Assembly (NCBI RefSeq): GCF_027579695.1
Contig: NC_083570.1
Span: 96,475,463-96,539,462, forward strand
Origin: Neoarius graeffei
Lineage: Eukaryota; Chordata; Actinopteri; Siluriformes; Ariidae
Reading direction: 5' to 3'
DNA length: 64,000 nt
Each line of letters begins with the position of its first letter. Within the stretch, counting starts at the first letter, position 1. The position numbers were made by a program, and so were the translations under genes. Of this stretch, positions 55,333-64,000 are shown piece by piece. The notes beneath the pieces are model-generated. The model did no database searches and was not told the DNA's origin. It saw only the letters and a program-made list of their open reading frames with translations.

Positions 55333-55780
55333 CTCAGAAATCTCCTTTGTTCATGCCATGATGCACTTCCACAAACATGTGTTGTGAAGATCAGCCTTTG
55401 ATAGATCCCTGTTCTTTAAATAAAACATGGTGCCCAATCACACCTGATTGTCATTCCATTGATTGAAAACACCTGACTCTAATTTCACCTTCAAATTTCC
55501 TGCTAATCCTAGAGGTTCACATACTTTTGCCACTCACAAATATGCAATATTGGATCATTTTCCTGAATAAATAAATGACCAAGTATAATATTTTTGTCTC
55601 AGTTGTTTAACTGGGTTCTCTTTACCTACTTTTAGGACTTGTGTGAAACTCTGATGATGTTTTAGGTCATAATTATGCAGAAATATGGAAAATTCTAAAG
55701 GGTCCACAAACTTTCAAGCACCACTGTATGTATCATGATCTAAAGCTATATGTATAGTATAACATATGTCTATATATGTT

Positions 55781-55786
<6 letters not shown>

Positions 55787-55819
<33 letters not shown>
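55787..55819. repeat. (GT)n(TA)n microsatellite
   Basis: Short GT then TA run before a truncated V-SINE. Confidence 0.9.
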
Positions 55820-55821
<2 letters not shown>

Positions 55822-55823
<2 letters not shown>

Positions 55824-56078
55824 CTCATTATCTCTAGCTGCTTTATCCTGTTCTACAGGGTCACAGGCAAGCTGGAGCCTATCCCAGCTGACTACGGGCG
55901 AAAGGCGGGGTACACCCTGGACAAGTCACCAGGTCATCGCAGGGCTGAGACATAGACACAGACAACCATTCACACTCACATTTACACCTACGGTCAATTT
56001 AGAGTCACCAGTTAACCTAGCCTGCATGTCTTTGGACTGTGAGGGAAACAGGAGCACCCAGAGGAAACCCACGTGGAT
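55822..56078 (-). mobile_element. V-SINE lacking tRNA head
   Basis: Minus-strand tail and core present (CTAGAGATAATGAGATTT to GGGTTTCCTCTGGGTGCTCC). The tRNA-related 5' part is missing and the sequence stops at a TA microsatellite (56079-56112). Confidence 0.85.
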
Positions 56079-56115
56079 ATATATATAAAAGTATATATAT
56101 ATATATATATATACT

Positions 56116-56246
56116 TTTATTTAAAGCAGCATACTCCTTGCATAACTATCACTCCATCTCTATACACACATTACACAGGAACTGTGAGAGATATCACACA
56201 TCTCAAAAATCAGCACACCATGATTAACAACATTATCAAATCATTA
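56116..56246. repeat. inverted repeat B, left arm
   Basis: TAAAGCAGCATACTCCTTGC through ACATCTCAAAAATCAGCACA to AACATTATCAAA. Its inverse is at about 60018-60147, with two Tc1 elements between the arms. Confidence 0.75.
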
Positions 56247-56476
56247 CATATATATATACAATCAAGCTGGAAAGTCTGCACACCCCTTTCACCTTCTCCA
56301 CGTTTTATGATGTTACGGGCTTATTCTACAATATTTTAGTTTATTTATTGTCACAAAATTCTACACAAAATAGCCCATAATGACAAAGTGAAAGCAAGGT
56401 TTTAGAAAATATGCAATTTTATTTTACTGACAAAAATAGGTTATTTAGGGGCTACATATCTGTACACACCCTTAGC

Positions 56477-57445
56477 CTAATACTTAGTTGATGCACCTTT
56501 GGCAGCAATTACAGCTTCAAGGCATTTGTGGAAAGAAGTTACGAGCTTGGCACACTTGTTTCTGGACATTTTTGCCCATTCCTCTTGGCATATCCTTGCA
56601 AGCTCTGTCAGGTTGGATGGGGACCATTGGTCCACAGCCATTTTCAGCTGTGGGACATTCACAGACTTTCTCTAAAGCCACCCCTTTGTTCTCTTGGCTG
56701 TGTGCTTCAGGTCGTTGCCATGTTGGAAGGTAAACCTTTGCCCCAGTCTGAGGTCCAGAGCGCTCTGGAGCAGGTTTTCTTCAAGGATCTCTGTGTACTT
56801 AGCTGCATTCATCTTTCCCTCTATCAGGACTAGTCACCCCATTCCTGCTGCTGAAAAACATCCCCACATCATGATGCTGCCACCACCATGCTTCACCGTA
56901 GGGATGGCATTAGCCAGGTGATAAGCAGTGCCTGGTTTCCTCCAGACTTGATGCTTGGTATTCAGGTCAAAAAGGTCAATTTTGTTTTCATCAGACCAGA
57001 GAATCTTGTTTCTCATGGTTTGAGAGTCCTCTAGGTACCTTTTGGCAAACTCCAAGTGGGCTGTCATGTGCCTTTTACTAAGGAGTGGCTTCCGTCTGGC
57101 CAATCTACCATAAAGGCCTGATTTGTGGAGTGCTGCCTGGATGATTGATCTCCTGAAAGGTTCTCCCATCTCCACAAGGATACACTGGAGCTCTGTCAGC
57201 GTGACCCTTGGGTTCCGGCTCACCTCTTTGGCCAAGGCACGTCTTCTCCAATCGCTCAGTTTGGCTGGGCAGCCAGGTCTAGGAAGATTTTTGGTGGTTC
57301 CAAACTTCTTCCATTTACAAATGATGGTGGCCACTGTACTCGTTGGGACCTGTAAAGATGCAGCAATTTTTCTGTACCCTTCTCCATATCTATGCCTTGA
57401 CACAATCCTGTTTCTGAGGTCTGCAGATAATTCCTTTGACCTCAT
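56477..57445 (-). pseudogene. Tc1 transposase pseudogene, family III
   Basis: One frame from MRSKELSADLRNRIV at 57445 to GASTKY and stop at 56477 (323 codons), broken by in-frame stops between about 56836 and 56663. Two HTH modules (GEGYRKIAASLQVPTSTV; the LTELQCIL region), linker GCPAKLS, first catalytic block LWSDENKIDLF and SIMMWGCFSAAGMG are clear. In the second catalytic block the Asp expected after QH reads as Gly. Inactive. Confidence 0.85.
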
Positions 57446-57796
57446 GGCTTGGAGTTTGCCCTGACATGCACTGTCAACTGTGGGACCTTATATAGGCAGG
57501 TGTTGGCAATCCCCAATCATGTCCAAGCAATTGAATTTACCACAGGCGGACTCCAATTAAGTTGTAGAAACATCTCAAGCAGTATCAGTGGAAACAAAAT
57601 GCACCTCAGCTCACTTTTGGGTGTCATATCAAAGGGTGTGCACACTTGTGTACATATGATATTTTACATTTTGATTTTTAATAAATTAGCACAAATGTCA
57701 AAAAACCTGCTTTCACTTTGTCATTATGGGCTATTTTGTGTATAATTTTGTGAAAAAATGAACTCCATCTATTGTAGAATAAGTCTGTAACATAAT

Positions 57797-58120
57797 TGTG
57801 GCAGCGGGGGCGTGGTCAAGCGCCGGTCTGTGACAGGAGGGCGGAGTCAGGGAAGGTAAGTGGCAGAATCGCTTCACCTGAGTGTGATTAACCTATGTTT
57901 TGTGTGTGTTCTCCCCAGTAAACCGCGCCCTATTTAAGGAGGGAAAGTGAGAGCAGAGGGGAGTGATGTTCCAGAGGAGACGACAGTCTGTGTGTGCGCG
58001 TCAGCCTCTTAGACTGAATTCTGTGTGTTAGACTGAAAAGTTTGGCAATAAAACCCAGTTGTCATCCTGATCTCTGTCCTGCCGTCTTCTGTGCTCCACC
58101 CACACCTTGTACACGCCACA
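57797..58120 (+). repeat. solo LTR of the same Gypsy family, 5-bp TSD
   Basis: 324 bp starting TGTGGCAGCGGGGGCGTGG and ending ACACGCCACA, with ATAAT on both sides (57792-57796 and 58121-58125). It is clearly related to the LTRs at 52463 and 55012 but carries several indels and an altered 3' end. The interior was lost by LTR-LTR recombination. Confidence 0.92.
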
Positions 58121-58173
58121 ATAATAAAACATGGAGAAGGTGAAAGGGGTGTGCAGACACACAAACATATATA

Positions 58174-59781
58174 CAGTGGTGCTTGAAATTTTGTGAACCC
58201 TTTAGAATTTTCTATATTTCTGCATAAATATAACCTAAAACATCATCAGATTTTCATACAAGTCCTAAAAGTAGATAAAGAGAACCCAGTTAAACAAATC
58301 AGACAAAAATATTTTACTTGGTCATTTAATTATGGAGGAAAATGATCCAATATTACATATCTGTGAGTGGCAAAAATATGTGAACCTTTGCTTTTAGTAT
58401 CTGGTGTGACCCCCTTGTGCAGCAATAACTGCAACAAAACATTTCCAGTAACTGTTGATCAGTCTTGCACACCGGCTTGGAGAAATTTTAGCCCATTCCT
58501 CCATACAAAACAGATTCAACTCTGGGATGTTGGTGGGTTTCCTCGCATGAACTGCTCACTTCAGGTCCTTCCACAACATTTCAGTTGGATTAAGGTCAGG
58601 ACTTTGACTTGGCCATTCCAAAACATTAACTTTATTCTCCTTTAACCATTCTTTGGTAGAACAACTTGTGTTCTTAGGGTCATTGTCTTGCTGCATGACC
58701 CACCTTCTCTTGAGATTCAGTTCATGGACAGATGTCCTGACATTTTCCTTTAGAATTCACTGGTATAATTCAGAATTCATTGTTCCGTCAATGATGGCAA
58801 GCCGTCCTGGCCCAGATGCAGCAAAACCGGCCCAAACCATGATACTACCACCACCATGTTTCACAGATGGGATAAGGTTCTTATGCTGGAATGTCGTGTT
58901 TTCCTTTCTCCAAACATAACGCTTCTCATTTAAACCAAAAAGTTCTATTTTGGTCTCATCCATCCACAAAACATTTTTTCAATAGCCTTCTGGCTTGTCC
59001 ATGTGATCTTTAGCAAACTGCACAGGAGCAGCAATATTCTTTTTGGAGAGCAGTGGCTTTCTCCTTGCAACCCTGCCATGCACACCATTGTTGTTCAGTG
59101 TTCTCCTGATGGTGGACTCATAAACATTAACATTAGCCAATGTGAGAGAGGCCTTCAGTTGCTTAGAAGTTACCCTGGGGTCCTTTGTGGCCTCGCCAAC
59201 TATTGCACGCCTTGCTCTTGGAGTGATCTTTGTTGGTCAACCACTCCTGGGGAGGGTAACAATGGTCTTGAATTTTCTCCATTTGTATACAATCTGTTTG
59301 ACTGTGGAATCGTGGAGTCCAAACTCTTTAGAGATGGTTTTGTAACCTTTTCTAGCCTCATGAGCATCATCAACGCTTTTTCTGATGTTCTCAGAAATCT
59401 CCTTTGTTCGTGCCATGATGCACTTCCACAAACATGTGTTGTGAAGATCAGCCTTTGATAGATCCCTGTTCTTTAAATAAAACAGGGTGCCCACTCACAC
59501 CTGATTGTCATCCCATTGATTGAAAACACCTGACATTAATTTCACCTTCAAATTAACTGCTAATCCTAGAGGTTCACATACTTTTGCCACTCACATATAT
59601 GTAATATTGGATCATTTTCTTCAGTAAATAAATGACCAAGTATAATATTTTTGTCTCATTTGTTTAACTGGGTTCTCTTTATCTACTTTTAGGATGTGTG
59701 AAAATCTGATGATGTTTTAGGTCATATTTACACAGAAATATAGAAAAATCTAAAGGGTTCGTAAACTTTTAAGCACCACTG
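58174..59781 (-). mobile_element. Tc1/mariner element, family IV, copy 2
   Basis: 1608 bp, ends CAGTGGTGCTTGAAATTTTG and inverse, TA at 58172-58173 and 59782-59783. Nearly identical to the Tc1 parts of 51242-55726. Confidence 0.95.
58394..59416 (-). pseudogene. Tc1 transposase pseudogene, family IV copy 2
   Basis: From MARTKEISENIRKSV at 59416 to GGHTRY and TAA at 58394, 1023 nt, full length for a Tc1 transposase. At least four in-frame stops: near 59240 (a Trp codon in related proteins), near 58980, near 58756 and near 58558. The same stops are in copy 1. HTH (FGLHDSTVKQIVYKWRK), first Asp (LWMDETKIELF) and the SPDLNP block are otherwise well kept. Confidence 0.9.
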
Positions 59782-59783
59782 TA

Positions 59784-60220
59784 GGCTACTATATGTTATG
59801 CTATACGTATAGCTTTAGTCCAGTCTTGGTAAAGACTCATTCTTGAGTACAAAACTGTCCTTAAAATCTCTACTTTACTATGGCATCCCTGCATCCAATC
59901 AGGGATTTGCTTATTTGAATACTTCTCACACATGCACAGCAGTTATAGCAGTTAGCATATGGTCTTATGATCTGTTTAAAATACAAATTAATTTTCCATA
60001 TCCTGTTTATAATTAAATGTTGGGAATGTTTTTGATAATGTTGTAAATTATGGTGTGCTGATTTTGAGATGTGTGACATCTCTCACGGTTCCTGTGGAAT
60101 GTGTGTATATAGATGGAGTGATAATTATGTGAGGAGTATGCTGCTTTAATTAAAAAATACAGTATGTGGCTGTTCTATTCTATTCTATTCTATTCTATTC
60201 TATTCTATTCTATTATATTA
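59784..60220. repeat. inverted repeat B right arm and (TATTC)n
   Basis: 60018-60147 is the inverse of 56116-56246 at high identity. 60172-60230 is a (TATTC)n array grading into (TATTA)n. No gene. Confidence 0.65.
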
Positions 60221-60830
60221 TATTATACCAACATTCACTGGGTATGAGCAATTTTGTACTCTGATTGGCTACTCTACTTCTAGGCTATCAGCTCATATAC
60301 CATGAGTAGAAAAAAACAAACTGGTGGAGCATGTTGCTGAACCAACCGAGGATGAAATAAAAACTCTACTCAAAAACAAAACCCCCCAAAATACAAAAAA
60401 GCAACAAAATATGGAATAAAATTTGATGGTATTTGATGGCTGCAATGATCTGGCGACTTGTCCAGGGTGTACCCCGCCTCTCACCCATAGTCAGCTGGGA
60501 TAGGCTCCAGCTTGCCTGCGACCCTGCACAGGATAAGTGGCTACAGATAAAGAATTATTCTTATGGCATTTTTCATAAATTGCTGCTGCCATTTTGCTGG
60601 TTTGTTTTCATTCGAAGTGAAAATGATTTTGGATAAAATTTGTATTTATCAAATTTGCAAAAAAAATAAAATAAAAATGCTGTTTCTCCAAATCCAGTGA
60701 ATGTGGATAGAATAAAACAGTGATTCCACTCAACCTTGTCGTACATGGCTTATAGCCAACTTGGTGTGACGTGCCTCATCAGCTGTCAGCTCATATACAA
60801 CTCAATTTCGTGGAATAACTGTTAAATATC
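60221..60830. repeat. dispersed repeat A, copy 3, with V-SINE tail insert
   Basis: CCAACATTCACTGGGTATGA to CCAGTGAATGTGGATAGAAT, as in copies at 4017 and 39987. It is interrupted at 60438-60550 by a 5'-truncated V-SINE (CTGGCGACTTGTCCAGGGTG to GTGGCTACAGATAA). Confidence 0.65.
60438..60550 (+). mobile_element. V-SINE, 5'-truncated fragment
   Basis: Only the last 110 bp of the element, tail CTACAGATAA without repeat units. Confidence 0.8.
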
Positions 60831-60831
60831 C

Positions 60832-62205
60832 CTCAACAACAAAAAAATTCCCGTGCAGGGATTGGCCAAGGATGGCTCAAGTGACATAAAATAGTTCCAC
60901 TATTAATTAAGCAATGTATGTAGTGATGTCAAAAATAAAAAAAATTATAATAATAATATGGCTTGAGTCAGTCATAGTATATTCTGGATATACCAGGATC
61001 TGATGTCATAATTTCAAGCTGTATGGCCAACTCGAGTCAAAGCCATGGCTCCGCGAGCATTTCTGTGTGTGTAGATCTATGTATCATGATCATACCTGGC
61101 GAGCCAGGTGACAGCATGGCACATTGCGCATGTGCAGGTCAAAGGTCGCGCCGACATAAACAACAAAGATGGCTGTCTCCAGTGAGTTTATGCCAAGATT
61201 CAATCTTAACACTTTTAGTGTGGAATTTTTTGATAAGGGATATAAATCAAATATACCATGCACTGAGAGGCTTCGGTTGAAATTATGGATTCTCTGAGGT
61301 GACAGTCATAGTACTATTTTCCAAGGGACGCAGCCCCGAACATTTGATTTATATCCCATTCCATCCATCCATTATCTGTAACCATTTATCTTGTGCAGAG
61401 TTGTGGGCAAGCTGGAGCTTTTCCCACCTGACTATGGGCGAGAGGTGGGGTACACCCTGGACAAGTTACCAGATTATTGCAGGGCTGACACAGAGACAAA
61501 CAGCCATTCACACTCACATTCACACCTACAGTCAATTTAGAGCCACCAATTAACCTAATCTGCATGTCTTTGGACTGTGGGGGAAACTGGAGCACCCGGA
61601 GGAAACCCACGCAGCCATGGGGAGAACATGCAAACTCCACACAGAAAGGCCCCCGGTGGTCACTGGGCTTGAACCCAGAACCTTCTTCTTGTGAGACCAC
61701 AATGCTAACCACTACACCACTGTGCCGCCTTTGATTTATATCCCTCATCAAAAAATTCCAAACTAAAAGTGTTAACATTTAAATTCCCTCTATGAGATTG
61801 AATCTTGGCATAAACTCACTGAAGGCAGCCATGTTTGTTGTTCATGTCAGAGCAATCTGTGTGGTTATTTTAATGTGATAAGTTGAAAATCCCCCTGGCA
61901 GAAATGTTAACGGTTTTGTGTCAACTGTATTAATGACCTATTTTTGTCTGTCTTTATTGTAAAACAAAACAAAAAAAAAACAATCAAACAAACAGAAAAG
62001 GCCCCAGTCGGACATATAGCTTGAAATTGTGACGTCAGTTCATGGTATACCCAGGATATTCCATGACTGACTCACACCATACCCATTTTTTTTTTTTTTT
62101 ACGTCACGAGATACATTGCTTAATCAATGGTGGAACTATTTTATGTCACGTGAGCCATCCTTGGTCAATCCCTGCATGGGAATGTTTTGATGAGGGATAT
62201 AAACT
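60832..62205. mobile_element. long inverted-repeat DNA element
   Basis: The arms 60832-61022 and about 61998-62200 are inverses (for example CAGGGATTGGCCAAGGATGG against its complement near 62157-62176). A second inverted block (AGTTTATGCCAAGATTCAAT near 61186 and its inverse near 61797) lies inside. No transposase. A V-SINE is inserted near the centre. A (TATAC)n array abuts the right end. Confidence 0.75.
61358..61729 (-). mobile_element. V-SINE, full length, 15-bp TSD
   Basis: GGCGGCACAGTGGTGTAGTG head on the minus strand, core, and tail CAGATAATGGATGGATGGAA. Flanked by a perfect 15-bp duplication TTTGATTTATATCCC (61343-61357 and 61730-61744). Confidence 0.95.
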
Positions 62206-62275
62206 ATACTATACTATACTATACTATACTATACTATACTATACTATACTATACTATACTATACTATACTATACA
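62203..62275. repeat. (ACTAT)n pentanucleotide repeat
   Basis: About 14 units, same motif as at 50172-50236. Confidence 0.95.
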
Positions 62276-62308
62276 TTGATATAAAATGAAAGAGATGTCT
62301 AAAAATGG

Positions 62309-62474
62309 TTGTTTGTCTCTGTGTCAGCCCTGCGACGATCTGGCGACTTGTCCAGGGTGTACCCGACCTCTCGCCCATAGTCAGCTGGGATAGGCTCCAG
62401 CTTGCCTGCGACCCTGTAGAACAGGATAAGCGGCTACAGATAATGGATGGATGGATGGATGGATGGATGGATGG
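62309..62474 (+). mobile_element. V-SINE, 5'-truncated, GGAT tail
   Basis: From GGTTGTTTGTCTCTGTGTCA to CTACAGATAATGGATGGATG with eight GGAT units in the tail. Confidence 0.9.
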
Positions 62475-62526
62475 AGATGTCTAAAAATAAAACATTTATC
62501 CCAGATTAAAATTAAATCTTTGGGTC

Positions 62527-62527
<1 letters not shown>

Positions 62528-62569
<42 letters not shown>

Positions 62570-62586
62570 AAAAGAAAGAAAGAAAC
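62528..62586. repeat. (GAAA)n microsatellite
   Basis: About 14 GAAA units with one interruption. Confidence 0.95.
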
Positions 62587-62639
62587 CACTGATAATATCA
62601 GTCACATATAGCAGTAAATCAACTGGCCTGAGTTTGCTC

Positions 62640-63049
62640 AAAGCATCGTAGCGCAAAGATCATCGCGAGCAGCACAGTGAACACTCTCTCTCCTAGTTAA
62701 GATGCTCTTATCGTTAAGAAGCTTTTGGGAAACCCACCACTGGTCAGTTCGCGCGTGGACTTGAGGGTTCATTTGTAAATTACTGCATCACGAAATCTAC
62801 GTTAGCCAATCAGATCCCGCGAACCTTATTACGCGCTCGCCCCTCCTTACTTACACACAGCATTCACTCCTCTGACCTACAGAACCCGGGAAAGAGATGT
62901 CTCAGGGGTCGATTTGAGCGATTCGCACCGTGGTGAAGTTTAAACCTGGAGAAATATCGCTGGGTCTTAACGCACTAAAGACGCAGCGCGTCATCCTGAT
63001 AAATGACAGCAGGGGAACTCGCGCGTCACTGAATAGGACTTAGTGCCAC
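62640..63049 (+). promoter_or_regulatory. nkx2.5: nkx2.5 promoter / 5' UTR region
   Basis: CpG-containing, repeat-free sequence upstream of the nkx2.5 start. Visible motifs are GTTAGCCAATCAG at 62801-62813 (a CCAAT box), CTTATCG near 62707 (inverted GATA site) and GCGCGTGG near 62753. No good TATA box. GATA dependence is known for vertebrate Nkx2-5 and would suit the GATA site, but activity here is inferred. Confidence 0.5.
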
Positions 63050-63368
63050 ATGGCGATGTTTTCGAGTCAAATGTCTTCCACTCCCTTCTCAGTCCGGGAC
63101 ATTTTAAACCTAGAACATAACCACGAAGATATGGTGTCGTTGGAAATGTCTCTCCCCACTTCGTCCTGCATGATGTTCAAACCGGAGCCGTTCGTGGACG
63201 CGGTGAACGGAGGCGCGCTCTTCGCTCCCCGAGACGAGCAGGACGCTAAAGGTGACAGGAGCACATCCCTGGACTTTAGCCCTGCCTTTTATGGGAAGAG
63301 TTTCTTAGAAATGGATCTAGCCAAAGACGCAAAGTCAGACGATACGCTTGACGCCAAAGAGAGAAAAG
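63050..63368 (+). CDS. nkx2.5: homeobox protein Nkx-2.5, exon 1 (partial gene)
   Basis: Transcription factor of the NK2 class that acts in the nucleus to specify heart (and pharyngeal) progenitors. 106 codons plus one base from the ATG at 63050, ending at the donor GTGACA (63369). Residues 13-22 (FSVRDILNLE) form the TN repressor motif found at the start of Nkx2 proteins. PTSSCMMFKPEPF matches the SSCML..FKPE block of Nkx2-5. The acidic tail before the splice site (DAKSDDTLDAKERKG) matches the usual intron position just before the homeodomain. The homeodomain and NK2-specific domain must lie in exon 2, beyond 64000. nkx2.7 or nkx2.3 are alternatives by TN motif alone, but the SSCM block and linkage to stc2 favour nkx2.5. 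Confidence 0.92.
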
Positions 63369-63530
63369 GTGACACATGAGAATTATATTATTTGTGAATG
63401 AAAAGCTTAATAGGTCACAGAAATGTGAAGTAAAATATTTTGAATCTCCATAGGTTCTGGGTTCGGCAGGTGTACAAAGTTGGATGGAATTATTAAAATT
63501 GTTGAACATCACATAATTTAATCAAAATAA

Positions 63531-63620
<90 letters not shown>

Positions 63621-63648
63621 GCAGTATTGCCCATATTTCTTCCCCTCA

Positions 63649-63728
<80 letters not shown>

Positions 63729-64000
63729 TTTCGAACGTCTTTACATGCTGTTTCCCAAGATGGCCGCGTTTATATATAAGAAAAATGGCCTTGGTAATCT
63801 CAGACACTGGATTTTATCTGCTCCACGGAAATGTGTTTATCTCTGTAATAATGATTTCATGTCAGAGAGTTACACTGTTATGATTATATTACAAGTGAAC
63901 GTTTGTGCGCAATTTATAATCTTTCCCAGAAAACTCATCCAAACAATTTGACAAATGACCAATGAGGCTGATTTCGCAGTGTTAGCAGCATTACACCCAG
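63369..64000 (+). other. nkx2.5: nkx2.5 intron 1 (start), microsatellite-rich
   Basis: Runs past the window edge. It contains (AAT)n meeting (ATT)n at 63535-63617, which is self-complementary, and (CTAT)n at 63649-63729. No homeodomain coding sequence appears before 64000. Confidence 0.8.
63649..63729. repeat. (CTAT)20 microsatellite
   Basis: Uninterrupted tetranucleotide array in nkx2.5 intron 1. Confidence 0.95.

Larger units (their letters stand above)
51472..55359 (-). pseudogene. Tc1 transposase pseudogene, family IV copy 1 (split by Gypsy)
   Basis: The N-terminal ATG is at 55359; the frame is cut after about 9 codons by the Gypsy element and resumes below 52462. Recognisable blocks are a helix-turn-helix (FGLHQSTVKQIVYKWRK) and SIMVWAGFAASGPGRLAI, together with LWMDETKIELF (first Asp) and the SPDLNP region. 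Stops occur at the same positions as in copy 2: before PTKITP, before the LWMDE block and after MNSELYQ. Confidence 0.85.
51242..55726 (-). mobile_element. Tc1/mariner element, family IV, copy 1, carrying a Gypsy element
   Basis: Ends CAGTGGTGCTTGAAAGGTTG and its inverse (CTTTCAAGCACCACTG), flanked by TA (51240-51241 and 55727-55728). Without the 2.87-kb retrotransposon and its 5-bp duplication it would be about 1.6 kb. The empty site TAGATCTATGTATCATGATC survives near 61070. Confidence 0.93.
56258..58165 (-). mobile_element. Tc1/mariner element, family III, with solo LTR
   Basis: Left end near 56258 (AAAGTCTGCACACCCCTTTC) and inverse right end near 58160 (GAAAGGGGTGTGCAGAC). The ends are approximate because the outermost bases differ between the sides. 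A 324-bp solo LTR (57797-58120) sits 45 bp from the right end. Confidence 0.82.

Noticed and set aside
63535-63617. (AAT)n-(ATT)n palindrome as a regulatory hairpin
   Set aside because: Arises trivially from a microsatellite that flips strand sense; no other support for function.

Overview
This window is ray-finned fish (teleost) nuclear DNA. Two vertebrate genes are readable, and almost everything else is AT-rich, intron-like or intergenic sequence crowded with transposable elements typical of teleosts: Tc1/mariner, hAT, a THAP-type DNA transposon, tRNA-derived V-SINEs and a Gypsy LTR element, plus long microsatellites. The repeat mix would suit an otophysan such as a catfish, but the sequence alone does not prove the species.

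Genes. A four-exon stanniocalcin-2 gene (stc2) lies on the + strand with its coding part at 26212-31053. All splice sites are canonical and the spliced reading frame is open for 279 residues. The first coding exon of the cardiac homeobox gene nkx2.5 begins at 63050 on the same strand; its homeodomain exon lies beyond the right edge. In human 5q35, NKX2-5 and STC2 are likewise neighbours in the same direction, with STC2 upstream, so this is conserved synteny. The roughly 32 kb between the genes is where distal cardiac enhancers of nkx2.5 would be expected. I see three repeat-poor, high-complexity islands there (about 32930-33400, 47820-48240 and 48340-48580) but cannot prove conservation.

Layout. 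0.4-4.0 kb: hAT-type relics, one with a perfect 8-bp target-site duplication (TSD), plus a THAP exon. 4.0-9.8 kb: a Tc1 element carrying a palindromic-ended MITE, then a degenerate two-gene THAP transposon (ISL2EU-like) interrupted by a second Tc1 inside a long palindrome. 9.8-25.7 kb: repeat-rich upstream intergenic DNA with many V-SINEs and two rearranged SINE/Tc1 patches. 25.9-31.4 kb: stc2. 34.4-36.3 kb: a nearly intact Tc1 (one in-frame stop) inside a SINE. 39-43.6 kb: a deleted Tc1-like element, then a Tc1 carrying two further insertions. 46.5-47.5 kb: an unusual higher-order satellite. 49-50 kb: duplicated SINE plus flank. 51.2-59.8 kb: three Tc1 elements, one carrying an internally deleted Gypsy element with a SCAN-like gag and one carrying a solo LTR of the same family. 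60.8-62.2 kb: a long inverted-repeat element interrupted by a V-SINE. 62.6-64 kb: nkx2.5 promoter, exon 1 and the start of intron 1.

Several nested insertions can be ordered, because the pre-insertion site survives elsewhere in the window. No tRNA or rRNA gene, CRISPR array or bacterial feature was seen. Most open frames here are either chance frames through V-SINEs and microsatellites or fragments of dead transposases.
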